Positions 23,153 to 34,743 of a stretch of DNA of 64,000 nt are shown in pieces. The notes below the pieces were generated by a model. That model had not been told where the DNA came from and did not search any database. It saw nothing but the letters and a program-made list of their open reading frames with translations. A program made the translations under genes and the position numbers. The stretch comes from Halichondria panicea (lineage: Eukaryota; Porifera; Demospongiae; Suberitida; Halichondriidae). How positions within the stretch are numbered: the stretch's first letter is position 1; each line of letters starts with the position of its first letter. Location: positions 3,663,502-3,727,501 of the forward strand of contig NC_087393.1 of assembly GCF_963675165.1 (NCBI RefSeq), read 5' to 3'.

Positions 23153-24086
23153 TCAATTTTCCAGTTCAATATCTAGTAGAGTTGAGCTCCCTTCCACTGA
23201 GTGGTTAGGTACATACAGTGCCACTATAGTTTCTTGTGGAATTCTTCAGCTTTGCTAACTGTGTCTAGTCATCGTGACACTTGCTGCTTAACTATAGTAA
23301 TCGCATTCTCAAGCCTCTTCAAGTTGCTTTTGAGTCCTTTAAGCTGAATTTTCTGATCAAAATTCAGGCTCTCTGTCATGGCCAAGATTCTGCCTTGCTT
23401 CCATTTACATTTGCTTTCCATCCACGCCAACTTTTCTTTGAGCTCATACACTCTGTCCTTCTGAGCAACAGACATATCCATGTATTGTTTGGCGCTCGCT
23501 GCTTGCTTTGTATCCAAGTGCACGGTGTACCGGTCTGTGGAATATCTGTTTTCCTCCCAGCACCTTGGTGCTAAGAACTCTGGTGCGGGTGTCTTGTTTG
23601 AAGATGCCTTCTTTTTGCCGACATCAATCCCAAACAGGTTGACGGTGATTCGTCGTCGTCGGAGCTCAGTGTTTACGGCAAATATTTTATCCTCCAACCT
23701 CTTCGAGCTGTTCTTGAGAGCCTTGAGCTGCATCCTTTCATCAAAAGTGAGGTGCTTGTCCTCCATGTCTTCGATTCTCTTCTCCTTTCCTTCTTGCTTT
23801 CTCCATCCATTTCATTTTGACCAGGAGCTCAGCAATCTTTTCCTTTTGAGAGAGGTACACTCGGTAATCGGCCTCCTGCTCTTCTATGAGCTTTGTTTCA
23901 GGATCAGTGCATTTGTTGTGCTTTGTTAGGACCCCCTTCATCATCGATTTGAGAGACTTCTTTTTTCTCTACAGAATCCACCTCGTGAATCTCCTCAAAG
24001 ACAGTGACTTTGTTGCGATGAAACAGCTTGCTGCCACGACCCATTCTGTTTAAGTAGTCAAAAGTTGAAGCTTCTTCTACAGTCAC
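23153..24086 (-). pseudogene. Decayed copy of the lineage-specific coiled-coil gene
   Basis: Homologous along its length to the intact genes at 41451-42359 and 44552-45460. Damage visible by comparison includes a CGA-TGA stop shortly after the second repeat (near 23270), loss of three residues (KRM) near 23380, a 2-nt loss near 23807 that shifts the frame in the WMERKQ region, and a deletion near 23965 in the lysine run. The reading frame is broken into at least three pieces. The oldest or least constrained of the three copies. Confidence 0.8.
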
Positions 24087-24927
24087 AATGTTTCTCTGAA
24101 TGAAAAATGACTCTGTATAGCTACTAGATACGCGTGTCTAAAAGTGGACGCGCACGCGCAGATGATCCCGCGGGGTAATTCTGAACCATCTTCTAGTGAA
24201 AGTTCTCCAGTGAACCTCTTATAATAATTATTATTATAAGGGACTCTCTAAATAGTGGACCCCTCTGTTATAGCGGACAGCATGCCTTGTACCTGTAACC
24301 GTACTATCTAACTCGCATCCAGAACTACGGCATGAGGGTCACCCTGGGCTAGGACTCGAAGGTTTTTTGTTTCGTTTTTTGCACTCCATCTCGGGGCGTA
24401 AAAAACAAAAGCAAAAACAGAAAAGGATTATAACAAGTTACACAAGTAAGGTGTTCATTGTTGCAGTATTGATTCCATTGTGTATAGCCAGCTCCGCAGC
24501 GATAACTGCCTTACGGCGAGAGGATCTAAGCAATGAAAGGAGAGGCGGCATCTTAACCAGTTGAGAGTCTTGCAGTAAGGGTTGTCCCATTTGTGCGAGA
24601 GCAGGGAAGCCAATCTTTTATAGAAGGTTGTGGCCTCTCTGCCCATCCCTCCAGTGGTAGACATTACCAAAGGTGTGAATGATGCATATTCTATTTCTCG
24701 TACTCTCTGTTCGTAGGATATTTTCTTTTCTCTCGTGTTTCTTATAGCAAGCCATTAGTGATTAGCCTCGATTACCCAGTGAGTGGGTAGATCAAAGCAA
24801 TCCAGTGCTTAGCCTCAATATCCACGCGGATTAAAATACGTATTTTAATTGGCCTGGATTCGAGGGCTATCCAGTGCTCTGTATTATGCATGGCATGTTG
24901 CATCACTACCATAGCAACCATACATAA
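24087..24927. other. Repeat-derived flank of the coiled-coil pseudogene
   Basis: Matches the upstream flanks of the two intact copies (42420-43090 and 45500-46230), including paired motifs TAGTGGACCCCTCTGTTATA and AGCGGACAGC that look like a Tc1/mariner- or pogo-type transposon end. From about 24770 the sequence matches 44030-44170 in reverse orientation. No gene supported. Confidence 0.5.
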
Positions 24928-26726
24928 GGCCACTCCAAGTGATACTCTGGTTTCTGGTCCACCTCCCGCATCAGATTTTATTCTTGGATTTCTATCTCAT
25001 TATTTCTACTACGCATGCGCAGAATGGTCCATGTGGTACAAAATAGTGTGATAATGATAAATTATTCATTTGCAAAATAATGAGATTCATAAGGTGAAAT
25101 TGATAATGACATAATGAGAAAAGCCGCCCGCCCGCATGCAATTAGAAAAACTTCAGGACCAGAAACCAGAGTGTCACTTGGAGCATAGATAGTAGAGGAA
25201 GGGGATTGTGAACGAGATCACGTGCGCTATAGATCATACATGAGAGCTGAGGTCTATCCGCGTTAGACCGCGAATTGACTAATTTTGAGCGGGCTAAAGA
25301 CTTTTCAGAGTTTTACTCGGTTCTAAAGGTAAGAAACGACTATCTAAGAGCCTTAATGTCAGTAGTAATCTATACTAACAATATTTTGAGCGTTTTAAGT
25401 AATAAGATATACCTGTTGAGCTACAAGTTAGCTATGACTCACCATTTACCTGTTTTTAGCACTGTTTGGGGAGAATCTAGTTTCTGATACACTTTTAGAA
25501 GCTAGTAAGCATATTGGCTGTTTCCTTGACTTGAGCTTTAACAGGATAGCCCCTTTTTTTGATATATAAGCTTTTTGTTGTTCTCCAGTGTTGTGAAATA
25601 AGTCGAATGGGGTGCCTTCTTTGTGTGGGGTGTCCTGATCTGACCGTTCACAATTGAAAGTTTTAGTGTGCATTTTCTGATTCTTTTAGCTTTACTCTAT
25701 GAGAATAGCTATTACATAGTAGCTGTACTAACTCGAAAGAATAATTTTGCCTCAATGAAAAAGTGTGAAAATGTCATGTTGCTCTTTTCCCACACAGGTG
25801 TGATTGTAAACAATGGGCATGGGAAGTCAGAAATTGCGTTTTTTCAGCGATAGAAAAGCAAGAAGCAGCAGACATCCCCCGTCTGCTCTCATCAGCCTTT
25901 ACCTGAGTCGACCAGCAACTCTTGAATCTCTCCACTTCTTGGTTGCCAAGTCAGTGTTGAACTAATTGCCGTCAAGAACGTGCTCACCATTGTCAAGCTA
26001 CCAAGAGTTGATGTCATCGTCACCTCGTGTGTTCAGTGCCAGCTCATTTGGAATTTGTCAGTACGTTCTGAATACACCCTTATACCCCCTCTCTCAACTC
26101 ATCACTCCAGTTCTTTACCAGCGTGCTGTGCTATTTTGATTGAGATACATCGATTCCCTGAACTTTTGTGATGAAAATCCTGGCCTTAAATGTTTAATTA
26201 GATTTGTGAAAGCATCACTCTTCTACACTTATTATAGTTGATCAGGTAAGTTCTGTCAAAAAATTGTTCACGAACCGTTACCCAAACGCAGAAGACCGGA
26301 CTCTGACAACACATTCTGACTCATATCATTCATAATGTACGTGTATCTTTACAATGTCATAGCTTGCGCTTGTCTGCAGTTCATAATAATGTTATATAGA
26401 TGATGAGTTGTCATGGATATTATATATTGTATAATTGTAGCATGGACACATTTCCAGAGTAGAAAGAACCTACAAAAAAAAGAATTTCAAAACTAAAAGC
26501 TTGCATACACACATAGCTCAGAGTCCTACTTCCTTGATATGTCTTCACTAGCAGAAGGGCCCACAGAGGAGGCTGCAACCATACCCAGCAACACAGATCT
26601 ATATACTTCCTGTCTACTTCCGGCCATTCTGCTAATGCTTCCGTCTAACACGGACAGTCCATGAAATTGAGTTCACGTGATCTCGTTCACAATCCCCTTC
26701 CTCTACTATCTATGCTTGGAGTGGCC
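24928..26726. mobile_element. PIF/Harbinger-like MITE split by a nested element
   Basis: The ends GGCCACTCCAAGTGATACTC and the complement GAGTGTCACTTGGAGTGGCC are flanked by TAA (24925-24927 and 26727-26729), the 3-bp TWA duplication typical of PIF/Harbinger. Without the inserted element (25184-26714) the MITE is about 260 bp and matches 34472-34743 closely. Non-coding; it would need a transposase in trans. Confidence 0.78.
25184..26714. mobile_element. CATAGAT-end transposon nested in the MITE, TSD CTTGGAG
   Basis: The left end CATAGATAGTAGAGGAAGGG is followed by GATTGTGAACGAGATCACG; the right end is the complement. CTTGGAG flanks it (25177-25183, 26715-26721); this heptamer is part of the MITE terminus, so the nesting order is certain. 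About 1.5 kb; no frame resembles a transposase. Confidence 0.85.
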
Positions 26727-26937
26727 TAATCATTGAGTCTTGACATACTGTACTACTCGCTGAAGAAGATAGAGACATCATCGTAGACCGACCAGGTGCG
26801 ATTAATAAATTATAAGCTCACGTGTAGAACAATATTTAGCGGCATGCCCGTTTCTGGTTTCTACTCCATAGCACTACTATACTTGCAGGCAAAGCAGCGT
26901 TAGCTGCAGATCGAGCCCCACCCGTACCCAGTAGAAC

Positions 26938-28189
26938 CATAGATACTGTACACTCCGTGGATGTGAAACACTTCCGCCCACTACCAAAAGTCCTGAAACA
27001 CTCATTGCAACGGATGACACGGACCGAGTATCCGGAATTCCCTATAGTATACGGAACTACTGCATGGATACAATAATAACAGTAACTACGTGTGAGTGAT
27101 CAGATAACTGAAGCTCCCAGTCCAAGTTCTTCCAGTGCTAACTGATTCTCTGCGCAGGGAGAGCCAAGAGAGATGTTCATGAATGAAAGTGGATGCAGAA
27201 ATCATATTGGAACCTGATCTAGCTACATGTACACTGCTTACTTAATTTTGTGATGACATTGTATATATAGCACAGCATGTATGCACACAGAATATTATAT
27301 AGGCAGGCATCCATGCACGGAGATAGACTTAGTAATAGACAACTAAATGGACAACTAAAACTGATTTAAAGTTGAAGGAGGATTCTTCTTCGTCTTATCG
27401 CTACTTGTGCTCGTACACTTGTTTGTTAGTCTTGCATCAGGGAATAATTATGCTCCTTTCCGCTTCCTTTGGTGATAGAGCATTACCTAAATTAAAAAAG
27501 TATGTTAGTAATAATAATTTACTCAGGCCGCTGTTGTACGATCATGTATGCATCATCATCATACAGTACATTTGTATGAGTAAACATGTTCACCACAAAA
27601 AGACACGCTTTCCTGAAATAACAAAACATTTACTGAGGGTCAAAATAGATTCTCCTGGTATAAGGACATCTATATTATTGAATGACCACATCATTTAAGT
27701 GATGGAGCTTTTTGTTGGCAAGATCGCCTAACCACAAGATAGGTACTGTTGAACACCTATTTTTGACCTATCATTCAGTTTGCTGCTAGCCTTATACATT
27801 TCCTTAAGTGCTGAACACATTCTCCCAGTACTTCACTTCATAGACTAACAGGAAAGCAAAGCGAAATGTTCCAACCATAAACCCAACCAAAGATCGCCTA
27901 ACCACAAACTTGTCACCTAGTAAGTTACAGACAAAAATGAGCTCCAAAAGGCTATCCACTAATAATGTAGGCTCAATATACATGCTCTATGATAGACTTA
28001 CCTCCCACCTACGAGTACAGCAAGCCTTCTCCTCAACTGAAGCCACAAGTGCGCAGCTGTGCAAGAAAAACAACACTAAAAGTGTCCATTTCTGCAGCTG
28101 GGTGCCGTTGCATTGAGTGAACATGAATACTCCGTAATCTACCCGTATACTACCTACGTTTCACATCCACGGAGTGTACAGTATCTATG
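26938..28189. mobile_element. CATAGAT-end transposon, TSD GTAGAAC
   Basis: The inverted ends start CATAGATACTGTACACTCCG and continue TGGATGTGAAAC, with GTAGAAC at 26931-26937 and 28190-28196. It shares the seven terminal bases and TSD length with the other CATAGAT elements but has a different subterminal sequence, so it is a separate subfamily. A 108-codon frame at 27372-27698 is not recognisable. Confidence 0.8.
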
Positions 28190-28214
28190 GTAGAACTGAC
28201 GAAAAGTTTTTAAA

Positions 28215-28320
28215 AGAATGCTGATTCAGCAACAATTGTGCACAGTCAGCAATAATTAGCCTCGATTCCAGGCCGCACTGAAGATTATGTGCATAATTAT
28301 TGCTGAATCAGCATTATTTT
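28215..28320. repeat. Short palindromic repeat (ATGCTGATTCAGCAA ends)
   Basis: Inverted copies of AATGCTGATTCAGCAA and TTGCTGAATCAGCATT frame about 100 bp that includes AGCCTCGATTCCAGGCCGCA, a motif seen again near 39735-39795, 39990-40022 and 45727-45775 in both orientations. Probably a small MITE; the insertion site was not resolved. Confidence 0.5.
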
Positions 28321-28625
28321 TGTCAGCTCTCTAGTGCTCACTAGTTACAGTTGTGCCAAGAAGTATTGTTTAGTGCTAGTAGTTTCAATGCTTAGTAAGC
28401 GTGTAGTAAGGATGGAATTACCTCTGCATGCCAAGTAGAGAATCACATGATTACGCTCAGCACTGCAGACAAAACCACAATCTAAAAATCAACCACATGG
28501 GAATGGTAGTCTCGATTTCCAGCCTCTAAAGTATGGGAGGGCGTGGCCAGACTAATGGAATGGACAGCAAAAAGGTCAACTCAAAAACCTGAGTTATGTA
28601 ACGACAGTCAATGAAAACAACAAAG

Positions 28626-29960
28626 ATGGCTACCACTAGAGTTAGAGGAGGCTATGACTACCAGTTTGTGGAGGAGCCTCCCCATGAGCTCAAGTGTGTC
28701 ATCTGTCTAGTTGTAGCCAGGCAACCTCAACAACATGGAGAGTGTGGGAAGCTCTTCTGTAGCAGCTGTCTGGCTCAGCACCGACAGAAAAACAACAAAT
28801 GCCCTAATTGTGATCTCCAGCTAAACACGTTTTACGATGGAAAGAGTGAGTACATGTACCGTGTTATTGTTATTATAACCAGTATTATAGGTGATGTAGA
28901 AGTGAAGGCCCTACAGGTGAAATGCAGCAATGTGGTCAATGGCTGTCCATGGGTTGGAGATCTGGGCTTTATGCTCAGACACAGCACAGCATGCAACTAC
29001 CAGGCCGTGAGATGCCCCAACAACTGCAAAACATTCGAGTCGGACGCTAAACTACTACAAAAAGATTTGAACGAACATTTAGCCATCTGCCCAAACCGTT
29101 CACACCAGTGCCCACACTGCAGCATCTTGGGACCATACGAGAAGATAACAACGCTACATATTGACAGCTGCCCAAAGGCTAAAGTTCAATGCCCTTATCC
29201 CGAGTGCAACCAAAGTATACAACGTTGCTACCTTGATACCCACATCAACTATTGCCCGCACAAAGCCGTACAGTGCAAGTTTGCGGATGTTGGCTGTCCT
29301 GCTATACTGAAACTAGCTGATTTACAGGAGCACGAAGAAAATGACCTACTCCATTTACAGCTAACTAAAGAGAATGTACTAGAGCTCACACTGATCCTCA
29401 AACAGAGGGAGACAAGGTTCGGAGTATTCATTGAACAGAGAAACAAAGTACTAGCTGATCTTCATCACAGCATGCTCACTTGTGTGAGATACAAAGGACC
29501 GACTACTCTTAAGTTTAGAGAATTCGACATGCACAAGCTGCAAGACAAGCTATTTGCCAGTTCGAAGTTCTACCTCAAAACGGGCTATCGATTTCAACTG
29601 GTGATTTCTGCAAACGGTCAAAACCAGGGTGCAAACACACACGTCTCTGTATATCTAGCCATTACAGAAGGACAAGATGACGAATACCTAACCTGGCCGT
29701 TTCAAGGCTCTGTAAAAGTCGAGTTACTCAATCAGCTACAAGACCGCAACCATTTCAGCAATGATATTCATTTCCCTAATATTGACTATGTCAGCGGGAA
29801 AATGGTTGAGGGCAAGACCACAACAGGTTGGGGAAAGGAACAGTTTATCTCTAACAGAGAACTGGCAAACATCTCAAGTAAAAGGCAGTACCTAAGGAGT
29901 GACACGCTGTACTTTCGTATTACTAGTGTAGAAAAGCCTGTTAAAAAAGGCTCTGCATGA
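28626..29960 (+). CDS. TRAF-like gene C' (inverted copy of gene C)
   Basis: Exon 1 (28626-28845, 220 nt) and exon 2 (28891-29960) flank the conserved 45-nt intron. The protein has the RING, TRAF zinc fingers, coiled coil and complete MATH domain and is intact. I use the ATG at 28626 (MATTRVRG), which aligns with its paralogues, rather than the in-frame ATG 15 nt upstream. It differs from gene C at about 16 positions by eye, including VEEPPHEL for EEEPPREL, ISANGQN for IYANGRN and VELLNQ for VEILNQ. Function as for gene C: a predicted TRAF-type adaptor or ubiquitin ligase. Confidence 0.87.
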   Translation: MATTRVRGGYDYQFVEEPPHELKCVICLVVARQPQQHGECGKLFCSSCLAQHRQKNNKCPNCDLQLNTFYDGKSEYMYRVIVIITSIIGDVEVKALQVKCSNVVNGCPWVGDLGFMLRHSTACNYQAVRCPNNCKTFESDAKLLQKDLNEHLAICPNRSHQCPHCSILGPYEKITTLHIDSCPKAKVQCPYPECNQSIQRCYLDTHINYCPHKAVQCKFADVGCPAILKLADLQEHEENDLLHLQLTKENVLELTLILKQRETRFGVFIEQRNKVLADLHHSMLTCVRYKGPTTLKFREFDMHKLQDKLFASSKFYLKTGYRFQLVISANGQNQGANTHVSVYLAITEGQDDEYLTWPFQGSVKVELLNQLQDRNHFSNDIHFPNIDYVSGKMVEGKTTTGWGKEQFISNRELANISSKRQYLRSDTLYFRITSVEKPVKKGSA

Positions 29961-30511
29961 TCTATTGTGTCGCTGTACGCTGTATATGGTAATGTTATGT
30001 TTTGGCTGACTCCACACCTCACGTTTTATATACTAAACACATTTAAATTTTATATCTACCCTCGCCAATTATAAACTCAACCAGAGACAAAATGATTATA
30101 ATTTATGTAATTATGCTTCACGCTTCAAAATGTATACAAAACCTTAACAGAACAATGGTAAACATATATTAGCACCAGCCTAAACCAACTGCAATAATAC
30201 GTCAAATGTATTGCATATCTAATAACTTAAGAGGATTAGTAGCTTAATTATACGTCATGAATGTGACTTATAGTATTAGCGGCCAGAAAGGTAGTAGAGT
30301 TGGCTACGGTAGATGATTTTTAAGGCATTGCCACTTCTGAAGTACTAGTTTATGTTCATTTCGATACAAGTTTTTCATGCAAACATACAATCACCTCTTC
30401 GTGCAAACCACAGGAATTCAATTAACATGTTGACTGTCGTCTATATAAGCAAAACACAATACATGTAGTCACATGTAAAATTATATTCAAAATTTATTAT
30501 TTCTGACCAAG

Positions 30512-32092
30512 ATGGCTATCACTAGAGTTAGAGGAGGCTATGGCTATCAGTTTGTGGAGGAGCCTCCTCATGGGCTCAAGTGTGTCATCTGTCTAGCTGT
30601 AGCCAGGCAACCTCAACAACATGGAGAGTGTGGGAAGCTCTTCTGTAACAGCTGTCTGACTCAGCACCGACAGAGAAGCAACAAATGCCCTAACTGTGAT
30701 CTCCAGCTAATCACCTTCTTTGATGGAAAGAGTGAGCTCCAAAAATTACATAGGCATGCACAAACAATGTTCTAAGATTCGATGTAAGTGTTCAGCATTG
30801 CTGTAACTTTTAAGCTACAGTACTTCTTCTAAAAGAGGCTCCCTTCTAATAAGGCGCAGATTTATCCCATAAGGCACCATTGGCTATTTCTTCTAGAAGA
30901 AGTACGGTAGCTGAAATAGCAAAAAATACATCTTGATAATGTTACATAAGATATGGCCTGCAGTATACAATGCCTGCAACACAACATTTACACAGGTGAC
31001 CAAGAGATCAAGACGATAAAGGTGGGATGCACAGGTGCAAATAATGGCTGCCAGTGGACAGGAGCACTCAGTTCTCTAGATGAGCATACCAAGGAATGCG
31101 AATATACCCAGGTCATCTGCCCAAATGGATGCACCGTGAATCAAGAAACAGTGCACATTTCTCGCAAAGGTCTTCAGAACCACCTGGCAAACGAATGTGT
31201 GAGACGACAATACATTTGCCCACATTGCGCGGAACCTGGGGTGTATGCAGAGAGGGTATCTCTACACCTCGAAACCTGTCCCGGAGTTAAAGTTCGCTGC
31301 CCACACCCCGAATGTGAAGACAGCATCCCACGTTCCGAGTTGGAGAAACACAAATTCGAGTGTCAGTTTGAAGTAGGCAGCTGCAAATTTAACGAGCTTG
31401 GTTGCACAAAACACCTGCCCAGGAGAGATTTGATAGCTCACGAGGAAGACGACCATCAACATCTTCAGAAAACTAAAGAGAAGGTTTTGGAGCTGACTAA
31501 ACTGATTAAAGAGCAGGATAAGATGTTCAGAGCTCAGATAAAGCAGCAGAACAAAGACATAGAAGTCATCAAGGAAAGCATTGGCAGCTGCAGGAGATAC
31601 ACAGCACCGATATACTTCCGATTCACAAAGTTCTCTGAGTACAAGCGACAAAACAAGGTTATTTACAGCCCCCCTTTCTACTCGAGTCAAGGTGGATATA
31701 GGTTGATTCTTGCAGCCTGGCCAAACGGCAATGGAGTTGGAAAGAATACACACGTCTCTCTTTATGTTCATCTTGAGAAGGGAGACAACGACAATTCCTT
31801 GACATGGCCGTTCAAAGGCACCGTAGTGGTGGAGTTGATTAACCAAATTGATGATAAGAATCATCTCAAGTTTAACATTGCTTTCCCCACTGACGAAGAC
31901 GAGGAGATGAATGGACGTGTAGTGGTTGGCGGAGAGAGGTCTAGTGGGTGGGGCAAGGCCCGCCTCATTGCACACAGCAGGCTAGTGTACGATAGTAAAA
32001 AGGCGACACAGTACCTGAGGAACGATAATTTGTACTTTCAAATCGTTGTACAAGTCCCAGGGGACAAGCCATGGCTGGAGTGTACCACATGA
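30512..32092 (+). CDS. TRAF-like gene B' (inverted copy of B, intact RING)
   Basis: Exon 1 (30512-30731, 220 nt) encodes MAITRVRGGYGYQF and an undamaged RING (CVICLAVARQ; CGKLFCNSC; CPNC). Exon 2 (30996-32092) encodes the TRAF zinc fingers, coiled coil (KEKVLELTKLIKEQDKMF) and MATH domain ending DKPWLECTT. They join in phase 1. Unlike gene B, no base is missing from the RING exon, so this copy can encode the full protein. The ATG at 30953, just before the exon 2 acceptor, is also preserved and allows a RING-less start. Confidence 0.86.
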
Positions 32093-32308
32093 ACAATGTA
32101 ACCATTGTAATAAAATGCTATATAAATTATGCCATACCTAACTACACAAACATGTTTACGATTGTGTTACAATACAAACTATTTATTTAGTAATGCTATA
32201 TAATTATGTGCTGATGCCTCAATGCAAGCTTTTTACTGACGAGTAATTAAATCATAATATAATAATTTTTACAAAATCTTTGCTAGAAATTACGGGAAAT
32301 GTGATTGT

Positions 32309-32909
32309 TATGGGGGGTGATCAGTGCCAAAACCTCCAGCTCTTTGGTTTCAAGTCAATGCAAATATATATGAGAGTGTCATTGTAAAACTAACAAAGCT
32401 TATCATTTGCCATGCAGCGTTATTTGTATGTAGAACTTCTCATTTGTATGTAGAACTTTCATCGTGTGTAGAACTTCACCATGCAAATAAGAGTATCATT
32501 TATATGTAGAACTTCACCATGCAAATAAGAGTATCATTTGTATGTAGAAAATCACCATGCAAATAAGAGAGAGCGTGTCATTTGTATGTAGAACTTCACC
32601 ATGCAAATGAGAGTATCATTTGTATGTAGAACTTCACCATGCAAACAAGAGAGAGCATGTCATTTGTATGTAGAACTTCACCATGCAAATGAGAGTATCA
32701 TTTGTATGTAGAACTTCACCATGCAAACAAGAGAGAGCATGTCATTTGTATGTAGAACTTCACCATGCAAATGAGAGTATCATTTGTATGTAGAACTTCA
32801 CCATGCAAACAAGAGAGAGCGTGTCATTTGTATGTACAACTTTACCATGCAAATAATTTTAGTACTAAATAAAAAGAACTGGAGGTTTTGGCACTGATCA
32901 CCCCCCATA
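32309..32909. mobile_element. TATGG-end element with internal minisatellite, TSD GATTGT
   Basis: The ends TATGGGGGGTGATCAGTGCC and its complement flank 601 bp. GATTGT is duplicated at 32303-32308 and 32910-32915; the left arm near 5115-5125 has the single-copy site. The interior, about 32400-32860, is a tandem array of some ten 28-46-bp units containing TTTGTATGTAGAACTTCACC and ATGCAAAT, with a variable AGAGAGCGTG block. No coding capacity. Confidence 0.82.
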
Positions 32910-33224
32910 GATTGTTGGTAATGCTATAAACGTGCGAAGTGAATAATGGCTGATGCCAAATGCAGAGCAAACTAACAAGACTTTTGCTACAAAAATTTAG
33001 GACCCTGATATGAGCAAGCGTACTGAGACACGATAAGAAATGAATGTGCACACAAACTTATTGTTACATCTCTACAGCAATTAAACCCACTGCACGAAAC
33101 ATAACAGGCAATGTGATAATAATCATGTGAAATACAGAAAAATGTACACCCCTAAAAAGTCATGTGATAACATACTAACTTTTGAACCAAACAAGACGAC
33201 TTGCATGCACTATTTGTTTAAGCA

Positions 33225-34450
33225 ATGGAAGAGCCCCAGTACGAGTTTATAAAAGTAGATCTACTTCCAGATAGCTTAACGTGTCAGATATGCCACTCTG
33301 TTGTGAAACAAGCTCAACAGCACGGGGAATGTGGAAAACTATTTTGCAACAAGTGTGTAGACAATCACAGACAGAAAAGTAGCAATCTGACTTGCCCTAA
33401 CTGTCGACAAGAGTTTGCTACCTACCCCGATCAAAGAGGTAAGAAAATAAGCTAAATAATAATTCTTAAGGTTAAAAACTTACATACTCATAATTTAGGT
33501 GACCAAGATGTGAATCGATTGAAGGTGAAGTGCAACAATCGTGAATATGGGTGTCTATGGGAAGGTGAATTGGGCAGCGCAAAGGACCATCACGACAATG
33601 TGATTATGCTATAGTGGCATGCATGTATGAATGTGATTGTACACGATTGCTTCGTCGAGACCTAGAAAACCACGAACAAAATGCGTGCCCCCGTCGACCA
33701 CACGAATGCGAGCTCTGTTCTGAAACAGGAGAATTCAAAACAATCACTAAAGATCATCCGCAAGAATGCAAAAAAGGGATAGTTGAGTGCCCAAATATAC
33801 GATGCAATGCACAGAGAAGATATAGAAAGACATCGATCTGAATGTGATTTTGAGCCGACTCCATGCAAGTTTGCTAAACTTGGCTGTGAAGAGAAAGAGG
33901 TGAGAAAAAAATGAAGAAACACGAGGAAGATTCCAAGCTACATCTCCAAGGTGCAAAAGAAAAAGTACTTGAGTTGATGCAAACAGTTGAAAAACAAGAT
34001 AGAGTTATAACCAGCCTCTCTAGCAAAGTTAATTCTTCCGAAAGAATACCAGAAAAAGAGCCGTTCATTTTGAAATGAGACCCACTTAAAGGCGATAATA
34101 TATTTAATAGTCCACCTCTACACTATAAACATACTGACTGTGAATTAGTACTAACATTTACTGTCAAAAAGTTCGAGAGAGAGATCCAACCAGACATGAG
34201 GATATATGTGAAAGCTACGCCAAGATTTTTGGGTAGCATCAAGGTCACGCTTCTTAACCAGACAAAGGACCAAAATCACACAGAGTATGAATGCACACAA
34301 GATCAGCGGAGTAAAGTCATTGGTGCACAAGAAGCAGAGTTAAATAAGCTTACTACTTTACATACGATAAACAAAATTGACTATTGTGGGAAAAACGTGC
34401 TCTTCAAAGTCAAAGTACGAAGAGCAGGCTATAAGTCTTGGCTAGCGTAA
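33225..34450 (+). pseudogene. TRAF-like gene A' (RING exon intact, TRAF exon broken)
   Basis: Exon 1 (33225-33438) is open and encodes MEEPQYEFIKVDLLP and the RING; its donor GTAAGA and the acceptor at 33498 are good. Exon 2 (33499-34450) has multiple lesions relative to gene A: a base lost near 33598 (GACAATGTG), about 5 nt lost near 33808, a frameshift near 33910, several residues lost near 34045-34090, and an in-frame TGA at about 34077. The damage is complementary to gene A, where the RING exon is broken and the TRAF exon is intact. Confidence 0.8.
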
Positions 34451-34471
34451 ACATGGAACAATGTGACTTAA

Positions 34472-34743
34472 GGCCACTCCAAGTGATACTCTGGTTTCTG
34501 GTCCACCGCCCGCATCAGATTTTATTCTTGGATTTCTACATGTATCTCATTATTGGATTTCTATCTCATTATTTCTACTACGCATGCGCAGAATGGTCCG
34601 TGTGGTACAAAATAGTGTGATAATGATATTCATTTGCAAAATAATGAGGTGAAATTGATAATGACATAATGAGAAAAGCCGCCCGCCCGCATGCAATTAG
34701 AAAAACTTCAGGACCAGAAACCAGAGTGTCACTTGGAGTGGCC
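34472..34743. mobile_element. PIF/Harbinger-like MITE, TSD TAA
   Basis: A 272-bp element with ends GGCCACTCCAAGTGATACTC and the complement, flanked by TAA at 34469-34471 and 34744-34746. The left arm has the empty site (near 3536-3555). The interior includes a local duplication of ATTGGATTTCTATCTCATTA and a GCCCGCCCGCATGCAATTAG block. This is the cleanest family reference copy in the window. Confidence 0.88.

Noticed and set aside
27372-27698. 108-codon frame in the CATAGAT element at 26938
   Set aside because: No transposase motif, no second copy to test for conservation; likely chance.
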